Part shown: positions 8,629 to 17,456 of the stretch, one piece after another
How positions within the stretch are numbered: the stretch's first letter is position 1
Layout of the letters: the number at the start of each line of letters is the position of its first letter
Origin: Holosporaceae bacterium
GTDB taxonomy: Bacteria > Pseudomonadota > Alphaproteobacteria > UBA3830
Reading direction: 5' to 3'
Length of the DNA: 41,560 nucleotides
NCBI GenBank assembly: GCA_031283445.1
Contig: JAITBT010000068.1
Location: 1-41,560, forward strand
The notes under the pieces: generated by a model
Told to the model about the DNA's origin: nothing
The model's input: the letters and a program-made list of their open reading frames with translations, nothing else
Database searches by the model: none
Position numbers and translations under genes: made by a program

Positions 8629-9345
8629 TTATGAGGTTTCCATTTTTTTTATTTCTGTGCTAAATATACAATTTAATTTATTCATAAATTCATCGTTTGT
8701 CAGTCCTGGCATAATTGGATCGAGAAATTTAACAACAATTGTTCCAGATCTTTTAATAAATCTCCGCCGTGGCCAAAATCTTCCGGAATTGTGTATTACT
8801 GGCACTACAGGACATCCTGTTTTCCTATAGATCAGCGCAATCCCTCTTTTTAAATTGCTAAATTCTCCAAAAGCCATACGCGTTCCTTCTGGGAAAATAA
8901 TCACCGGATGCCTTTGACTTATTGACACTTTTACCTGCTCAACGATTTCTTTTAGACTTTTCACTCCATTATTTCGATCAATAGCTATGGCTCCTGCTTT
9001 TTTAGCCAATGCTCCAAATATTGGAATTCTCAGCAATTCCTCCTTTAATAGGAAAATTGGTTCTTTAAATCTATTGATTAGAATCAATGTTTCCCATACA
9101 GATTCATGTCGAATTGCATATATTGCCGGCTCTTGTAAAATATTTTTTTCATTTTCAACAATATCATTTATGCCGCCAATTTTCGCGATAATAAATTTCA
9201 GAATTATAGATAAATAGTGCCAAAAAGCAAAGATATATTTTGGATTATTAAAAAAAACAAGCGGGTATCCTAAAATCACAATGACTGTTATGGTTGAAAA
9301 AAATATAATATTAAAAAGCGCTGATCTTATTATCTGCATATGCAA
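8629..9345 (-). CDS. plsC: 1-acyl-sn-glycerol-3-phosphate acyltransferase
   Basis: Makes phosphatidic acid by acylating lysophosphatidate at the inner membrane. The 238-aa protein has an N-terminal hydrophobic segment (residues 8-32), the acyltransferase block I as RHESVWET (HX4E instead of the canonical HX4D, a variant I recall in alphaproteobacteria), and block III FPEGTR near residues 151-156. The start is either TTG (9345-9343), seven bases after GGG, or ATG two codons later; the TTG fits the ribosome site better. It lies 11 nt after the DUF218 gene and 10 nt before prfA. Confidence 0.93.
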   Translation of the reverse strand: MHMQIIRSALFNIIFFSTITVIVILGYPLVFFNNPKYIFAFWHYLSIILKFIIAKIGGINDIVENEKNILQEPAIYAIRHESVWETLILINRFKEPIFLLKEELLRIPIFGALAKKAGAIAIDRNNGVKSLKEIVEQVKVSISQRHPVIIFPEGTRMAFGEFSNLKRGIALIYRKTGCPVVPVIHNSGRFWPRRRFIKRSGTIVVKFLDPIMPGLTNDEFMNKLNCIFSTEIKKMETS

Positions 9346-9356
9346 AATTTGACCCT

Positions 9357-9887
9357 TTAAAAGAAATTCCTGATATAAACATACATTATTTTATGCAATT
9401 CTTTAATACATCGCCAAACAAAACCTAGACAGAAACGGGATTTGACACCACAGGAATGTATTTGCAAAGAACTATTAATCGCCTTTAGCTCCATTATGCT
9501 TCTGGGAATGTGATAGTCCGATGTGATTAAGAGAATTTCCAATATATTATTATGGATCACCCATTCGTTAATTTCCAATGCGTTTTCTCGCGTATTTCTA
9601 GCTTGTTTCCCTAAAAAAAAATTTACGCCTTCCTTACTTCCCTCGGGCAAAATATCACGTAATATAGTTTTTTCGTAAACACCAGATATGAAAATATTTT
9701 TAGGTTCGTGGGATTTTAGCAATTGAATAGCACGAGCTATGCGGTTAGGTCCTCCTGTCAGTACAACTATATTCTCTATTGATGATTCATATTTATGCTC
9801 GTATAAAATTATATACAATATAAAAACAAACACAGCCCCTACCCAGCAGGCTATTGCTACGCTCAAAAATTTTCTCACGAATTTCAT
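9357..9887 (-). CDS. YdcF/ElyC-like DUF218 membrane protein
   Basis: The 176-aa protein has one N-terminal membrane helix (about residues 8-29) followed by a DUF218 domain: NIVVLTGGPNRIARAIQLL, KNIFISGV, ARNTRENALE, and LLITSDYHIPRSIMEL, the conserved blocks of the SanA/YdcF/ElyC family. Members are linked to envelope integrity and undecaprenyl-phosphate metabolism in enterobacteria; the reaction is not established, so the role here is inferred. Its ATG overlaps the ftsX stop (TAATG), giving translational coupling. This ftsE-ftsX-DUF218-plsC order is, to my knowledge, common in alphaproteobacteria. Confidence 0.85.
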   Translation of the reverse strand: MKFVRKFLSVAIACWVGAVFVFILYIILYEHKYESSIENIVVLTGGPNRIARAIQLLKSHEPKNIFISGVYEKTILRDILPEGSKEGVNFFLGKQARNTRENALEINEWVIHNNILEILLITSDYHIPRSIMELKAINSSLQIHSCGVKSRFCLGFVWRCIKELHKIMYVYIRNFF

Positions 9888-10783
9888 TAATTAGTCCATT
9901 TATCATTTTTTAGGAAAAACAAGACTGCTTTCTTCGAGGTAATTATTATTAACATTGTAGCTGTGAGTGGAACTATAATAACGGATAACGCATATCTAAA
10001 AATATCCGGATGAAGTATTCTATCTGCATATATAAAAAATATTCCCACGATTGTAATAATACTACCTAAAACCGAAATTAAAGATGACTTGCAACCAACT
10101 ATAAAATAATACCATCTAAATTGGGATGCTATATAGAAATTATTTGCTCCGACTAGTTGTAAAATTTTTACAGTATTTCTGTGAATGCTCAACGCTTTTT
10201 TGGTGATAAAAATCATTGTTGCGCAAACTGTGATAAAAATCAGTAGAGATAAAACAATAGCAAAACTAAATAACCCATTGCTGATTTTTACCAGAGTAGC
10301 ATACCAATTAGCGTGATCATGTATTTTCACACTTTTGGAAACTTTCGATAACTTTTCCAACAATACCGGAATGTCTACTTTAGTATTTTTTTCCGTTTCA
10401 ACGTCAAAAATCGAAGGGAAAGGAAAGTCATCCGGGATTGCTGTGCTACTCAACCACGGCTCAAGTATTTCTAAAATGTCCGTTTCCTGGAGTTTTTTTA
10501 CGAACTTTATTCCCTCCGTTGATTTTATAATTTCCATGATTTTTTCATTTTGTCCTTCTGTAAGAATTTCATCAACTCCATTAATATTGGATTGAAATTC
10601 AATTGTAATATGACCATTCAGTGCATTTTTCCAACCAGAGGTTAGGTTATAGATAAAAATGCTACTCATTATTGAGATGGTTGCCGTGTACATCAAGAAT
10701 CCTACGATGATGGGCACAAACCTATTCGATTTATCGCTAAAAAAATCAAAATCATAATCTCGATTAAAATTAAAAAAACTCAT
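9887..10783 (-). CDS. ftsX: Cell division protein FtsX (ABC permease)
   Basis: Membrane partner of FtsE; the complex controls septal peptidoglycan hydrolysis through a periplasmic activator such as EnvC. The product of about 298 aa has a membrane segment near the N-terminus (FVPIIVGFLMYTATISIMSS), an extracytoplasmic domain of roughly 110 residues, then three C-terminal helices, the four-helix FtsX plan. I chose the ATG at 10783-10781 (MSFFNFN), which overlaps ftsE by 14 nt and has GGGA upstream; an ATG seven codons earlier (10804) is possible but lacks a ribosome site. envC is present at 18921. Confidence 0.92.
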   Translation of the reverse strand: MSFFNFNRDYDFDFFSDKSNRFVPIIVGFLMYTATISIMSSIFIYNLTSGWKNALNGHITIEFQSNINGVDEILTEGQNEKIMEIIKSTEGIKFVKKLQETDILEILEPWLSSTAIPDDFPFPSIFDVETEKNTKVDIPVLLEKLSKVSKSVKIHDHANWYATLVKISNGLFSFAIVLSLLIFITVCATMIFITKKALSIHRNTVKILQLVGANNFYIASQFRWYYFIVGCKSSLISVLGSIITIVGIFFIYADRILHPDIFRYALSVIIVPLTATMLIIITSKKAVLFFLKNDKWTN

Positions 10784-11480
10784 TATTTTGTATCCCATTT
10801 TCATAATTTCTGTCGATTATGTGACCATTACTAATATGGAGTTCATTATAATGAAATTTATCCACAAACTGTCTGTAATGGGTGGCTACAATTACACAGG
10901 TACCAGTCTTATGCATACCATAAAATAGCCTCATCAATTTATGGGCAATTTTCTCATCAACATTTCCTGTTGGCTCGTCTGCTAACAGAATATCTGGCTG
11001 CGCGATGACAGCTCTTGCGATAGCTATTCTTTGCTTTTGTCCACCCGATAGGATATGCGGCTGCACATTAACGCAATTTCCTAAACCAACCCATTCCAGA
11101 ATTTCCTTCGCCTGGTGCTCTCGACGCTTTTTTTCTTCTCCCATGATCTTGAGCGGTAATGCGACATTTTCCAGTACCGTAAGATGGTTCAAAAGATTAA
11201 AGTCCTGGAATACTACTCCCATCCGTCGCCTTAATTTGCATTGATCCTCCGGCGATATATTGGAAATATCTCTACCAAAAATCTTTATATTTCCGGAGAA
11301 ATGTTTGATACCCATGTAGAGCAAACGCATCAGTGTCGTTTTTCCGGCACCGCTCGCCCCCGTTAGGAAATGGAACGATTTTCTATATAAAGACAACGAA
11401 ATATCCCGAAGAACCGGCGCTCCGTCCTCATAGGTAAGCATAACCTTCTCCAGCGAAATAATTGGCTCTTCCTTAGACAT
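10770..11480 (-). CDS. ftsE: Cell division ATP-binding protein FtsE
   Basis: ABC ATPase of the FtsEX complex at the septum. The 236-aa protein has Walker A GASGAGKTTLMRLL, the Q-loop VVFQDFNLL, the signature LSGGQKQRIAIARA, and Walker B ILLADEPTGNVD, with ATHYRQFVDKF giving the switch His. Length is usual for FtsE (~225 aa). GGAGAG sits just before the ATG. It follows the response-regulator gene by 45 nt on the same strand and overlaps ftsX. Confidence 0.96.
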   Translation of the reverse strand: MSKEEPIISLEKVMLTYEDGAPVLRDISLSLYRKSFHFLTGASGAGKTTLMRLLYMGIKHFSGNIKIFGRDISNISPEDQCKLRRRMGVVFQDFNLLNHLTVLENVALPLKIMGEEKKRREHQAKEILEWVGLGNCVNVQPHILSGGQKQRIAIARAVIAQPDILLADEPTGNVDEKIAHKLMRLFYGMHKTGTCVIVATHYRQFVDKFHYNELHISNGHIIDRNYENGIQNNEFF

Positions 11481-11525
11481 GTTCTCTCCACAACACTATA
11501 TTCTCTGCAGGAGACGCCTAGTGTA

Positions 11526-12527
11526 TCAATACAGATTGCCGGATGGATGTTTCCGAAACTTATCAAAACTCTTAATACTATCGAAGTCCAGATCCAGAGA
11601 TTCGGCTCCGGCAAACGTAAAATAATAGATCTGATAGCCTTCCAGTTTGCTGGCTGGTCTAATATAATACTCCCATTCATTTATGGGTGGTAGCTGACCT
11701 GAACAATTATGTGAGACTAGCATATATTCTCTTGATTCCAATCCCTTTAAAGCTTCAGTGGAAATCTCCCCGGATTCTTTTCCTATTTCTATGATTCTAC
11801 TCATCTCATATTCTGTCAAAACACTTAGAAGACTAGGCTCACCGCTGGAGCTCAGAAATAAATACCCCCCAAAAACATCAAGCATGTAATACTCGATATA
11901 ATCTTTCTTCGAACAGATACCGGAAAAAAAATTCGAGAAAACTGGATCCTGCAGATGGGTCTTATCATAAACAGAAAGATGCTTGAATATGTCATTCGCA
12001 TGATTTTTAAAAAACTGATATATAGACTTAATTATGCCTTCCTTTATCCCCTCTACAAAAGTATTCCTTCCTTTTCTAATATAGCGATTAATCTCACCAT
12101 TGTTGAAAGCGTCTATGGCTACTTTATCTTCGGCATTACCGGTCAGTAATATTTTTTGAATATTGGAATCGCTGATGCTGGCGCAAATCTCGACGCCATT
12201 TGTTCCGGGCATGGCATGATCCACAACCACCGTCGATATTATAGAGAATCTGTCTCCATTATAGATTTCCTGATGCAGATAATTAATATTCAGCGCTATA
12301 CATTTCCAATCCGATGTACTCTCTTCACTACCTTTGGTTAGATCAGCATAATTCAAGCGATTCCATGCTGCTGACTCATTTACGTACTTCAATGCTTCGA
12401 GCTGATTTGAAAACTTTATGATAGTAATTCCCGGAATCAAACTCATCATACTTTCTTCCAGGCTATTCAAAAAACCAACATTGTCATCTATCAAAACAAC
12501 CGTAGTGGGGAAAAAACAGCTCAGCAC
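11526..12527 (-). CDS. Atypical response regulator with unrecognised C-terminal domain
   Basis: The 333-aa protein starts with GTG (12527-12525), preceded by GAGG five bases upstream. Residues 9-150 form a receiver domain: acidic pair D14-D15 (VVLIDDN), phospho-acceptor D103 (VVVDHAMPGTNGVEIC), conserved Thr in ILLTGNAED, and Lys in NRYIRKG. The distance from the acidic pair to D103 is about 88 residues instead of about 40, so there is an insertion of roughly 45 residues (about 50-95). After the receiver, a linker helix leads to about 160 residues I do not recognise, with a conserved-looking YYMLDVFGGYLFLSSSGEP strand pair. No helix-turn-helix, GGDEF, EAL or kinase motif was seen. No histidine kinase gene is nearby. 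Its position 45 nt before ftsE suggests co-transcription with cell-division genes; function is unknown. Confidence 0.75.
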   Translation of the reverse strand: MLSCFFPTTVVLIDDNVGFLNSLEESMMSLIPGITIIKFSNQLEALKYVNESAAWNRLNYADLTKGSEESTSDWKCIALNINYLHQEIYNGDRFSIISTVVVDHAMPGTNGVEICASISDSNIQKILLTGNAEDKVAIDAFNNGEINRYIRKGRNTFVEGIKEGIIKSIYQFFKNHANDIFKHLSVYDKTHLQDPVFSNFFSGICSKKDYIEYYMLDVFGGYLFLSSSGEPSLLSVLTEYEMSRIIEIGKESGEISTEALKGLESREYMLVSHNCSGQLPPINEWEYYIRPASKLEGYQIYYFTFAGAESLDLDFDSIKSFDKFRKHPSGNLY

Positions 12528-12724
12528 AGTGGCCTCATTAACATCATAAATAACGCCTACAGTTTATTCCATACATTTTTAAAAATCAACCTTCAGCGAG
12601 ATGTTTCCAAGATGCATGAAGCTTTTGCTAAAAGCCTATTGTAGACATATCCGAGGCTATGAAAAATAATAATGCGAATTCGTACTCTTTATTGTATTAT
12701 TTATTTGGTAACCAGGAATGATTT
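12528..12724. promoter_or_regulatory. Divergent promoter region between RR-ftsE and tal-miaB groups
   Basis: This 197-nt AT-rich gap separates divergent genes and must hold both promoters. A small perfect hairpin, GCTTTT with AAAAGC around a 3-nt loop, lies in its middle. I could not settle on convincing -35/-10 pairs with 16-18 nt spacing. AGGA lies 8 nt before the tal ATG. Confidence 0.35.
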
Positions 12725-13363
12725 ATGGAAATATTTTTAGATACTGCTGATGTGGATTATGTCGCTTTTTATAAAAGTTTTATAGATGGAGTTACGATGA
12801 ATCCTAGCCTAGTCGCCAAAAGTGGGCGCGATGATTATGAGGGACTGATTAAAGAAATTTGCCAACAGATCTCTGGTCACGTAAGCATAGAAGTTATATC
12901 TAATGGATATGATGATATGTTGGTGGAGGCCAAGCAGCTTGCAAAAATTTACAATAACGTCTGTATAAAATTGCCATGCACGTTCGATGGATTGCGTGCT
13001 TGCCGAAAGCTATCGTCAGATGGTATTCCAACTAACTTGACTCTCTGTTTTTCTTCTACTCAGGCACTCCTCGCGGCCAAATGCGGTGCGACCTATGTTT
13101 CCCCGTTTGTTGGTCGCTTAGATGATATCGGCCATGACGGAGTTGCTCTTTTGGAAGAGATCGTTAATATTTTTGCTACTCATGAATATGAAACAAGGGT
13201 TCTAGCTGCTTCCATAAGAAATCTGCAGCATTTGATTCAGGCTGCATTGATAGGAGTTAATGCAGTAACACTATCTCCGCAGATCCTCCAGCAGTGCTTT
13301 GATCATCCTTTGACCATCAAAGGATTGGAGATTTTTAAAAAAGACTGGGAAAATAAACAATAG
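12725..13363 (+). CDS. tal: Transaldolase / fructose-6-phosphate aldolase family protein
   Basis: Class I aldolase of the short transaldolase (TalC/Fsa) type, moving dihydroxyacetone units between sugar phosphates in the non-oxidative pentose phosphate pathway. The 212-aa product matches the short subfamily. It shows MEIFLDTADV, GVTMNPSLVAKSG, the Schiff-base lysine K82 in VCIKLPCTFDGL, NLTLCFSSTQALLAAKCGATYVSPFVGRLDD and VLAASIRN. Whether it is a transaldolase or an F6P aldolase cannot be decided by eye. AGGA precedes the ATG, and miaB follows 22 nt after the stop codon. Confidence 0.92.
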   Translation: MEIFLDTADVDYVAFYKSFIDGVTMNPSLVAKSGRDDYEGLIKEICQQISGHVSIEVISNGYDDMLVEAKQLAKIYNNVCIKLPCTFDGLRACRKLSSDGIPTNLTLCFSSTQALLAAKCGATYVSPFVGRLDDIGHDGVALLEEIVNIFATHEYETRVLAASIRNLQHLIQAALIGVNAVTLSPQILQQCFDHPLTIKGLEIFKKDWENKQ

Positions 13364-13385
13364 GGTTCCTTCTTTCGAGACATCA

Positions 13386-14711
13386 ATGCGTTTTTTTATA
13401 AAAAATTACGGCTGTCAGATGAATTCTTACGATTCTCGGCGCATGGCGGATATTCTTATCAGTGCCGGACATGCGCATGCCTGCTCTCTACTACAAGCGA
13501 ATCTTATTATATTAAATACATGTAGTATAAGGGAAAAAGTCGATGGGAAGATATTTTCTGACATAGGGCGCTTAAAACTCCTAAAGGAAAAAGCTTCTGG
13601 CAATTTTTTTATTGTAGTTGTTGGATGTATGGCCCAGTCTCGATTTTCGGATATCGTTAGACGCACGCCTTATGTTGATATAATTCTCGGACCACAGAAT
13701 ATACATCTTATAGCTGAAATAGTTGATGATATAATAAAAAACAAGGTGTTGGATGCGACCATATCAACTTCTGAAGATGCGGAAAGCAAATTCCGACAAT
13801 TGCCGAATAAGTTTTCGGATCGCGGAGTATCTGAGTTTCTAACAATTCAAGAAGGTTGTAACAATTTTTGTAGTTATTGTGTAGTTCCATTTACAAGGGG
13901 GCGCGAGTTTTCTCGCGGTGTTTTGGATATTGTTCAGGAAGTAAAGAATCTTATCTCTTTAGGAGTTAAAGAGATTACTTTATTAGGACAAAACGTAAAT
14001 TCCTATAACGGAGAGGGTAGGGGGAGGCGAAATTATAGCTTCCCAGATCTTCTTTTCGAGTTGGCCCATATGGATGGCCTTAAAAGGCTTCGCTACACAA
14101 CTTCCAATCCCAGAGATGTGGATGAAAACCTCGCTCGGGCACATAAAGAAATTGAAATTTTAATGCCGTCATTACATCTTCCTGTTCAATCCGGGGCTGA
14201 TGCTATTCTTAAGAAAATGAATCGTAAATATACTCGCAATGAATATGTTCGATGCGTTGAAATGCTGCGCGAATATCGTCCAGATCTAGCTTTTTCTTCG
14301 GATTTTATAGTTGGATTTCCCGGAGAAACCGATGCTGATTTTCAGCAGACACTGGAATTAGCAGAGAGCATCGGCTATGCACAAGCCTATTCTTTCAAGT
14401 ATAGTCCTCGGTCCGGAACTCCTGCTGCCCAAATGCCCAATCCAGTTCCGGAAGATATTAAATCTGAAAGATTGCAGATTCTTCAAAATTTGTTGGATGA
14501 TCAGCAGTTGAAATTTAATCAAAATTTTATCGGACAGTACCTGAATGTACTATTTGTAAAAGAGGGGAGGCATGAAAAGCAATTGGTGGGACGCAGCGAA
14601 TATTCTCAGTCGGTTTCGAGCACTGCTGCGGCAGCTTCCGTGGGTGATATCGTAAACGTGCGGATCACAGAAGTTGCTTCTCATAGTTTAATTGGTGTAA
14701 TTGATCAATGA
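13386..14711 (+). CDS. miaB: tRNA-2-methylthio-N6-dimethylallyladenosine synthase MiaB
   Basis: Radical-SAM enzyme adding the methylthio group at A37 of tRNAs that read UNN codons. The 441-aa protein has the UPF0004 cluster cysteines C10 (NYGCQMN), C46 (NTCSIRE) and C81 (VVGCMAQ), the radical-SAM CX3CX2C at C158, C162 and C165 (GCNNFCSYCVVPFTRGRE), and a C-terminal TRAM domain (about 370-440). Length is standard. The stop overlaps the ybeY start (ATGA). phoH/ybeZ, which often sits between miaB and ybeY, is absent. Confidence 0.97.
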   Translation: MRFFIKNYGCQMNSYDSRRMADILISAGHAHACSLLQANLIILNTCSIREKVDGKIFSDIGRLKLLKEKASGNFFIVVVGCMAQSRFSDIVRRTPYVDIILGPQNIHLIAEIVDDIIKNKVLDATISTSEDAESKFRQLPNKFSDRGVSEFLTIQEGCNNFCSYCVVPFTRGREFSRGVLDIVQEVKNLISLGVKEITLLGQNVNSYNGEGRGRRNYSFPDLLFELAHMDGLKRLRYTTSNPRDVDENLARAHKEIEILMPSLHLPVQSGADAILKKMNRKYTRNEYVRCVEMLREYRPDLAFSSDFIVGFPGETDADFQQTLELAESIGYAQAYSFKYSPRSGTPAAQMPNPVPEDIKSERLQILQNLLDDQQLKFNQNFIGQYLNVLFVKEGRHEKQLVGRSEYSQSVSSTAAAASVGDIVNVRITEVASHSLIGVIDQ

Positions 14712-15190
14712 ATTTGAAAATTTCTGTTGAGTATGGCTCTTGGAATGAAAAAGAAGTAAGGTTTATTGTAGCTGAATGTACTGAAGCTGTGTTCTCAGCG
14801 ATCGAATTACGTAGGAATAACTTGGAGATATGCTTTTTATTCACTAACGACGAAGAGGTCCGTATCCTAAACAAAACTTATAGAAAAATAAATGAACCAA
14901 CTAATGTACTTTCTTTTCCTGCAGAAATATTACCAAAAAATGACAGTTACTGCATTCTCGGAAGTATCGCTTTGGCATTTGAAACTATAGAACGAGAGTC
15001 TCTGCAGCAGAAAAAATCAATTCAGAATCATCTGAAACATTTGATAATACATGGCCTATTGCATCTATTGAGATATGATCATATTGAAGAGTCCGAAGCA
15101 GAGCAAATGGAAGCATTGGAAATAGCCATTCTTAAAAAATTAAATATTAAAAATCCATATGAGGAAAATTATTATGATAACGAAAATTAA
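14708..15190 (+). CDS. ybeY: Endoribonuclease YbeY (rRNA maturation factor)
   Basis: Zinc-dependent endoribonuclease involved in 16S rRNA 3' maturation and ribosome quality control. The 160-aa product carries the diagnostic HGLLHLLRYDH motif with zinc ligands H115, H119 and H125, plus the upstream block NEPTNVLSFPAE and ILGSIALA. It overlaps miaB by 4 nt and the corC start by 17 nt, so the three genes are translationally coupled. Confidence 0.96.
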   Translation: MNLKISVEYGSWNEKEVRFIVAECTEAVFSAIELRRNNLEICFLFTNDEEVRILNKTYRKINEPTNVLSFPAEILPKNDSYCILGSIALAFETIERESLQQKKSIQNHLKHLIIHGLLHLLRYDHIEESEAEQMEALEIAILKKLNIKNPYEENYYDNEN

Positions 15191-16037
15191 AAATTATTTC
15201 TCAAAATTATTGAGAAAGAATAATGAATTGCCGCTTATAGATAGGCTTGAAGATCTAATTGAATCTGATTCTGAAACAAACAATGTAATAAATGCTGATG
15301 ATAGTAATGAACTAACATTGGTATCCAATGTTTTAGGTCTAAAAGATCTCACCGCGGAAGATATTATGGTTCCGCGAGCAGATATCATTGCTGCAAAAAT
15401 GAACACAACGTTAGATGGATTTATAAAGATTTTTTCTCAAAATAGTTTTTCACAAATTCCTATATACAAAGATACATTGGACAATATTGTTGGAATAGTT
15501 CGAGTTCGGGATTTTCTTCCTTACGTCAATAATCCAGAATCCTTCAATATAGAATCTCTTCTAAAAGAAGTAATATATGTCGTTCCAAGTATTAAATTGC
15601 TTGAATTATTAGTTGAAATCCGGGCATCTGTTAATCATATGGCGCTGGTTGTAGATGAGTTTGGAGGTATAGACGGACTCGTGACTTTGCATGATGTCGT
15701 GTCCGAAATAGTCGGAGAAATTCAGCAGAATCAAAGCATTTTTCCACAAATAATTACCAAACCTGATGGTACTATAATTGCCGATGCAAAGATGCCCATC
15801 GATAAATGTGAAGATTTATTGAATATAGAGCTATTAAAACCACTATTAAAAGAAAACAACGAAGATCCTTGCGTTGAAACGCTAGGTGGGCTTACGATGC
15901 TTCTTGCCGAAAGAATGCCTACCCGGGGTGAATCATTAATGCATCCTTCTGGTATTGAATTCGATATACTTGAAGCTGATCCTCGTCGCGTAAAAAGAAT
16001 TCTTATCCGAAAATTGCAAGAATCTTCACGAGACTAA
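15174..16037 (+). CDS. CBS-domain protein, CorC/HlyC (TlyC) family
   Basis: The preferred ATG (15174) has GAGGA eight bases upstream; an ATG five codons earlier (15159) lacks a site. The product of about 287 aa has a basic amphipathic start, the motif LTAEDIMVPRADIIAA introducing two CBS domains (about 55-190, with NHMALVVDEFGGIDGLVTLHDV), and a C-terminal CorC_HlyC domain. There is no membrane domain, as in E. coli CorC (YbeX). The gene usually follows ybeY and is tied to ribosome or magnesium homeostasis; the exact role is uncertain. lnt, often next, is absent. A 20-nt gap then separates it from convergent rppH. Confidence 0.92.
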   Translation: MITKIKNYFSKLLRKNNELPLIDRLEDLIESDSETNNVINADDSNELTLVSNVLGLKDLTAEDIMVPRADIIAAKMNTTLDGFIKIFSQNSFSQIPIYKDTLDNIVGIVRVRDFLPYVNNPESFNIESLLKEVIYVVPSIKLLELLVEIRASVNHMALVVDEFGGIDGLVTLHDVVSEIVGEIQQNQSIFPQIITKPDGTIIADAKMPIDKCEDLLNIELLKPLLKENNEDPCVETLGGLTMLLAERMPTRGESLMHPSGIEFDILEADPRRVKRILIRKLQESSRD

Positions 16038-16057
16038 ATGTTGCATTTTATAAAATA

Positions 16058-16525
16058 CTATCCCAAATAATTATTTTTTATAAACTCTTCTAGTGCCAAT
16101 CCGTACGCTTTCTTTTTAAAACTCACAATCTGATGGAGCAATTTTTGAGGAGATTCCCATTTCCATTCCATGAATTCCTGTGGAGTTTTTTCAATATTTA
16201 TTTCTTTTTCATCACCGAGAAATTTGAAGGCAATAAATGTAATTTCCTGCCCTTTATATTTTAATCTGCCTCGTTTGCGGATAATTATTTGCTGTATATG
16301 AAGTGGAAAATCATAATAATATGATGCTGACATTCCCAAAAATTCTGTGGATGATACGTTCGTTTCTTCGAAAAGTTCTCTCTTGGCAGCGTCCAAAAGA
16401 CTTTCTCCTTCTTCCACCCCTCCCTGCGGCAATTGCCATGCACTTCTAATATCAACTCTACTGCCTGCAAAAACTTTAGAATCTTTTATCAAAAAGATAG
16501 CTACGCATTTCCTATAAGGTTGCAT
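16058..16525 (-). CDS. rppH: RNA pyrophosphohydrolase (Nudix)
   Basis: Removes pyrophosphate from triphosphorylated 5' ends and so starts mRNA decay. The 155-aa product has a complete Nudix box at about residues 35-57 (GGVEEGESLLDAAKRELFEE) and the RppH-type opening YRKCVAIFLIKDSKVFAGSR with WQLPQGGVEEGE. AGGAGG lies just before the ATG. It overlaps the YibQ-like gene by 14 nt and is the last gene of the long run that starts at rpsP. No clear terminator was seen in the short convergent gap. Confidence 0.94.
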   Translation of the reverse strand: MQPYRKCVAIFLIKDSKVFAGSRVDIRSAWQLPQGGVEEGESLLDAAKRELFEETNVSSTEFLGMSASYYYDFPLHIQQIIIRKRGRLKYKGQEITFIAFKFLGDEKEINIEKTPQEFMEWKWESPQKLLHQIVSFKKKAYGLALEEFIKNNYLG

Positions 16526-17456
16526 GCGTTCCTCCTACTGATGAACTCACTGGTGCCAACGTCCAATCCCTTGGCAGTTTTTTCATTAAATCCTCTAAAT
16601 GTTCTAACCTAATCATTAAAACATCTCCATCTTTTAGTTGTGAAATATCAAAATCACGCGCTTCATATATATGGGTTGGATTTATATAAATTAAACTACG
16701 TATGCGAGCAATATTTTTTATTAGATCATTAGATTTTTCTGCATCAAAAAAAGCCGCTCCCCTCTCGGTTAGTACGTCTATCACAGCGGTCATGTCTCGG
16801 TTAGATTTTGTGAACAATGTTGGAGTTATATTGGCAATTCCTAGGGCATATTTCGTTACAGCGAGCAAATAGAATAATTTCTCACGAGTGTTCTCTAGAT
16901 TATCATTTGCCAAAAACGGCGAAATCCCTCCTTCCTTATTTTCTCGGGTCGATGTTTGTGTCGGAATCTGAATGAAAAATTCATGACCTTTCTCCCGAAT
17001 CATTTTCACTAGGTCGTCCAATTGGTTAATATGGTGTGGGATAATGAAAGTCATTATTTGGTTATTCAATTTCATGCTTATTTGGGTCTTATTGCTTTCG
17101 TCGACCAAAACAGCAACTCTTAGTATTTTTTGAGTATTAATTCCGATGCGAGCAGCAAATCTATCAAATACGCTTTTGCCGTTTGGAGTAATTATCGGTA
17201 AATAACCGTATTTCGTTTGCTCGTAAAATCCAGCATCTGAATCAGTTTCACTTGTGTGAATGCTTTCCTGATTTTTATCCTCATTTTCTACAACCAAATC
17301 TTTATCTATCAAGATCCTATAGTGGTATCCAAATGCGTGCTTCTCGCGAAAATTATGATATACACCGGTTATAATGACGAATAAAAAAATCGTCACTAGA
17401 AATGCGATCCATGCAAAAAATAATTTTCTATTTTTCTCCATTTGCTTTTTTTTCAT
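16512..17456 (-). CDS. Divergent polysaccharide deacetylase family protein (YibQ/DUF610)
   Basis: The 314-aa protein has a basic N-terminus and a single membrane helix (about 13-33), so the bulk is periplasmic. The rest fits the YibQ-like divergent polysaccharide deacetylase fold: RVAVLVDES, TFIIPHHINQLDDLVKMIREKGHEFFIQIPTQ, then PFLANDNLENTREKLFYLLA and DVLTERGAAFFDA. The first aspartates and the zinc histidines of active NodB enzymes are not all visible, so catalysis is doubtful. It overlaps ctpA by 29 nt and rppH by 14 nt; envC-ctpA-yibQ is a conserved neighbourhood, which suggests a role in septal peptidoglycan turnover (inference). An internal ATG five codons later is an alternative start. 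Confidence 0.85.
   Translation of the reverse strand: MKKKQMEKNRKLFFAWIAFLVTIFLFVIITGVYHNFREKHAFGYHYRILIDKDLVVENEDKNQESIHTSETDSDAGFYEQTKYGYLPIITPNGKSVFDRFAARIGINTQKILRVAVLVDESNKTQISMKLNNQIMTFIIPHHINQLDDLVKMIREKGHEFFIQIPTQTSTRENKEGGISPFLANDNLENTREKLFYLLAVTKYALGIANITPTLFTKSNRDMTAVIDVLTERGAAFFDAEKSNDLIKNIARIRSLIYINPTHIYEARDFDISQLKDGDVLMIRLEHLEDLMKKLPRDWTLAPVSSSVGGTHATL

Noticed and set aside
16020-16070. Palindrome ATTTTATAAAAT between convergent corC and rppH, considered as a bidirectional terminator
   Set aside because: The stem is purely A/T and too weak, and the gap is only 20 nt.
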